DNA of 6,122 bases from Patescibacteria group bacterium (GTDB lineage: Bacteria > Patescibacteriota > Dojkabacteria > SC72), in assembly GCA_018818345.1 (NCBI GenBank), contig JAHISI010000008.1, positions 1-6,122 of the forward strand, written 5' to 3'. A program made the position numbers and the translations under genes. Numbering within the stretch: the first letter of the stretch is position 1; each line of letters starts with the position of its first letter. The notes below the pieces were generated by a model. That model was not told where the DNA came from. It made no database searches and saw only the letters and a list, made by a program, of their open reading frames with translations. Positions 6,055 through 6,122 of this stretch are shown here, piece after piece.

Positions 6055-6122
6055 CTGTAGCTCAATTGGATAGAGCATTGGTTTGCGGAATCAACGGTTG
6101 TCGGTTCGACTCCGGCCAGGTA
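6051..6122 (+). tRNA. tRNA-Arg, anticodon GCG (3' end cut by window)
   Basis: A class I cloverleaf folds by hand. The acceptor strand GTACCTG pairs with CAGGTA plus one base beyond the edge. The D arm is GCTC/GAGC with loop AATTGGATA. The anticodon stem TTGGT/ATCAA has one G-U pair and loop TTGCGGA, giving anticodon GCG at 6085-6087. A 5-nt variable loop is followed by the T arm GTCGG/CCGGC with one U-G pair and loop TTCGACT. C35 and A20, the main arginine identity bases in Escherichia coli, are both present. The anticodon reads CGC and CGU. Most bacteria use ACG (edited to ICG) here, so G34 is unusual. G37 next to G36 fits m1G37 modification by TrmD. Position 72, the discriminator base and any CCA lie beyond the window. 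Confidence 0.93.

Overview
This is a compact, AT-rich bacterial window in which every gene is on the + strand. It holds the 3' part of a large secreted lectin-like surface protein, a membrane-anchored cyclophilin, a natural-competence cluster (comEA, the comEC channel, and a separate comEC-type metallo-beta-lactamase ORF) and the start of a tRNA-Arg gene. The style suggests a Candidate Phyla Radiation (Patescibacteria) genome. The surface protein joins a poly-Gly module ending in GVVIIRYP to LamG modules with stock phrases such as GNHGTPTGTT and IASDRPGTY, intergenic gaps are tiny, and no start has a Shine-Dalgarno site. This assignment is inference; no marker gene fixes the lineage. The standard bacterial code fits: no frame is broken by TGA, and all five stops are TAA or TAG.

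Layout. 1-2153: open reading frame entering from the left, with a Gly-rich module, LamG domain 1, a linker, LamG domain 2, a C-terminal beta-rich region and a basic, aromatic tail. 2154-2194: a 41-bp gap with a good sigma70-type promoter placed so close to the next ATG that the mRNA should be almost leaderless. 2195-2857: cyclophilin with an N-terminal membrane anchor. 2858-2891: a 34-bp gap with an extended -10 element, again predicting a leaderless mRNA. 2892-3566: ComEA (anchor, SLBB, helix-hairpin-helix). 3568-5223: ComEC DNA channel, starting one base after the comEA stop. 5186-6004: the metallo-beta-lactamase part of ComEC in the next frame, overlapping by 38 bp. 6005-6050: short gap with a possible tRNA promoter and a 7-bp inverted repeat. 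6051-6122: tRNA-Arg with anticodon GCG, cut by the window edge one base before the end of its acceptor stem.

Together the genes describe an outward-facing cell surface and DNA uptake: an adhesin-like protein, an extracytoplasmic folding enzyme, a DNA receptor and a DNA channel. The points most worth a second look are the split of ComEC at an A4 run (losing one A would give a conventional 811-residue ComEC), the repeated leaderless-start architecture, the unusual G34 anticodon in the Arg CGN box, and paired cysteines in the extracytoplasmic domains of the uptake proteins. I see no mobile element, CRISPR array or phage gene, and no convincing intrinsic terminator.
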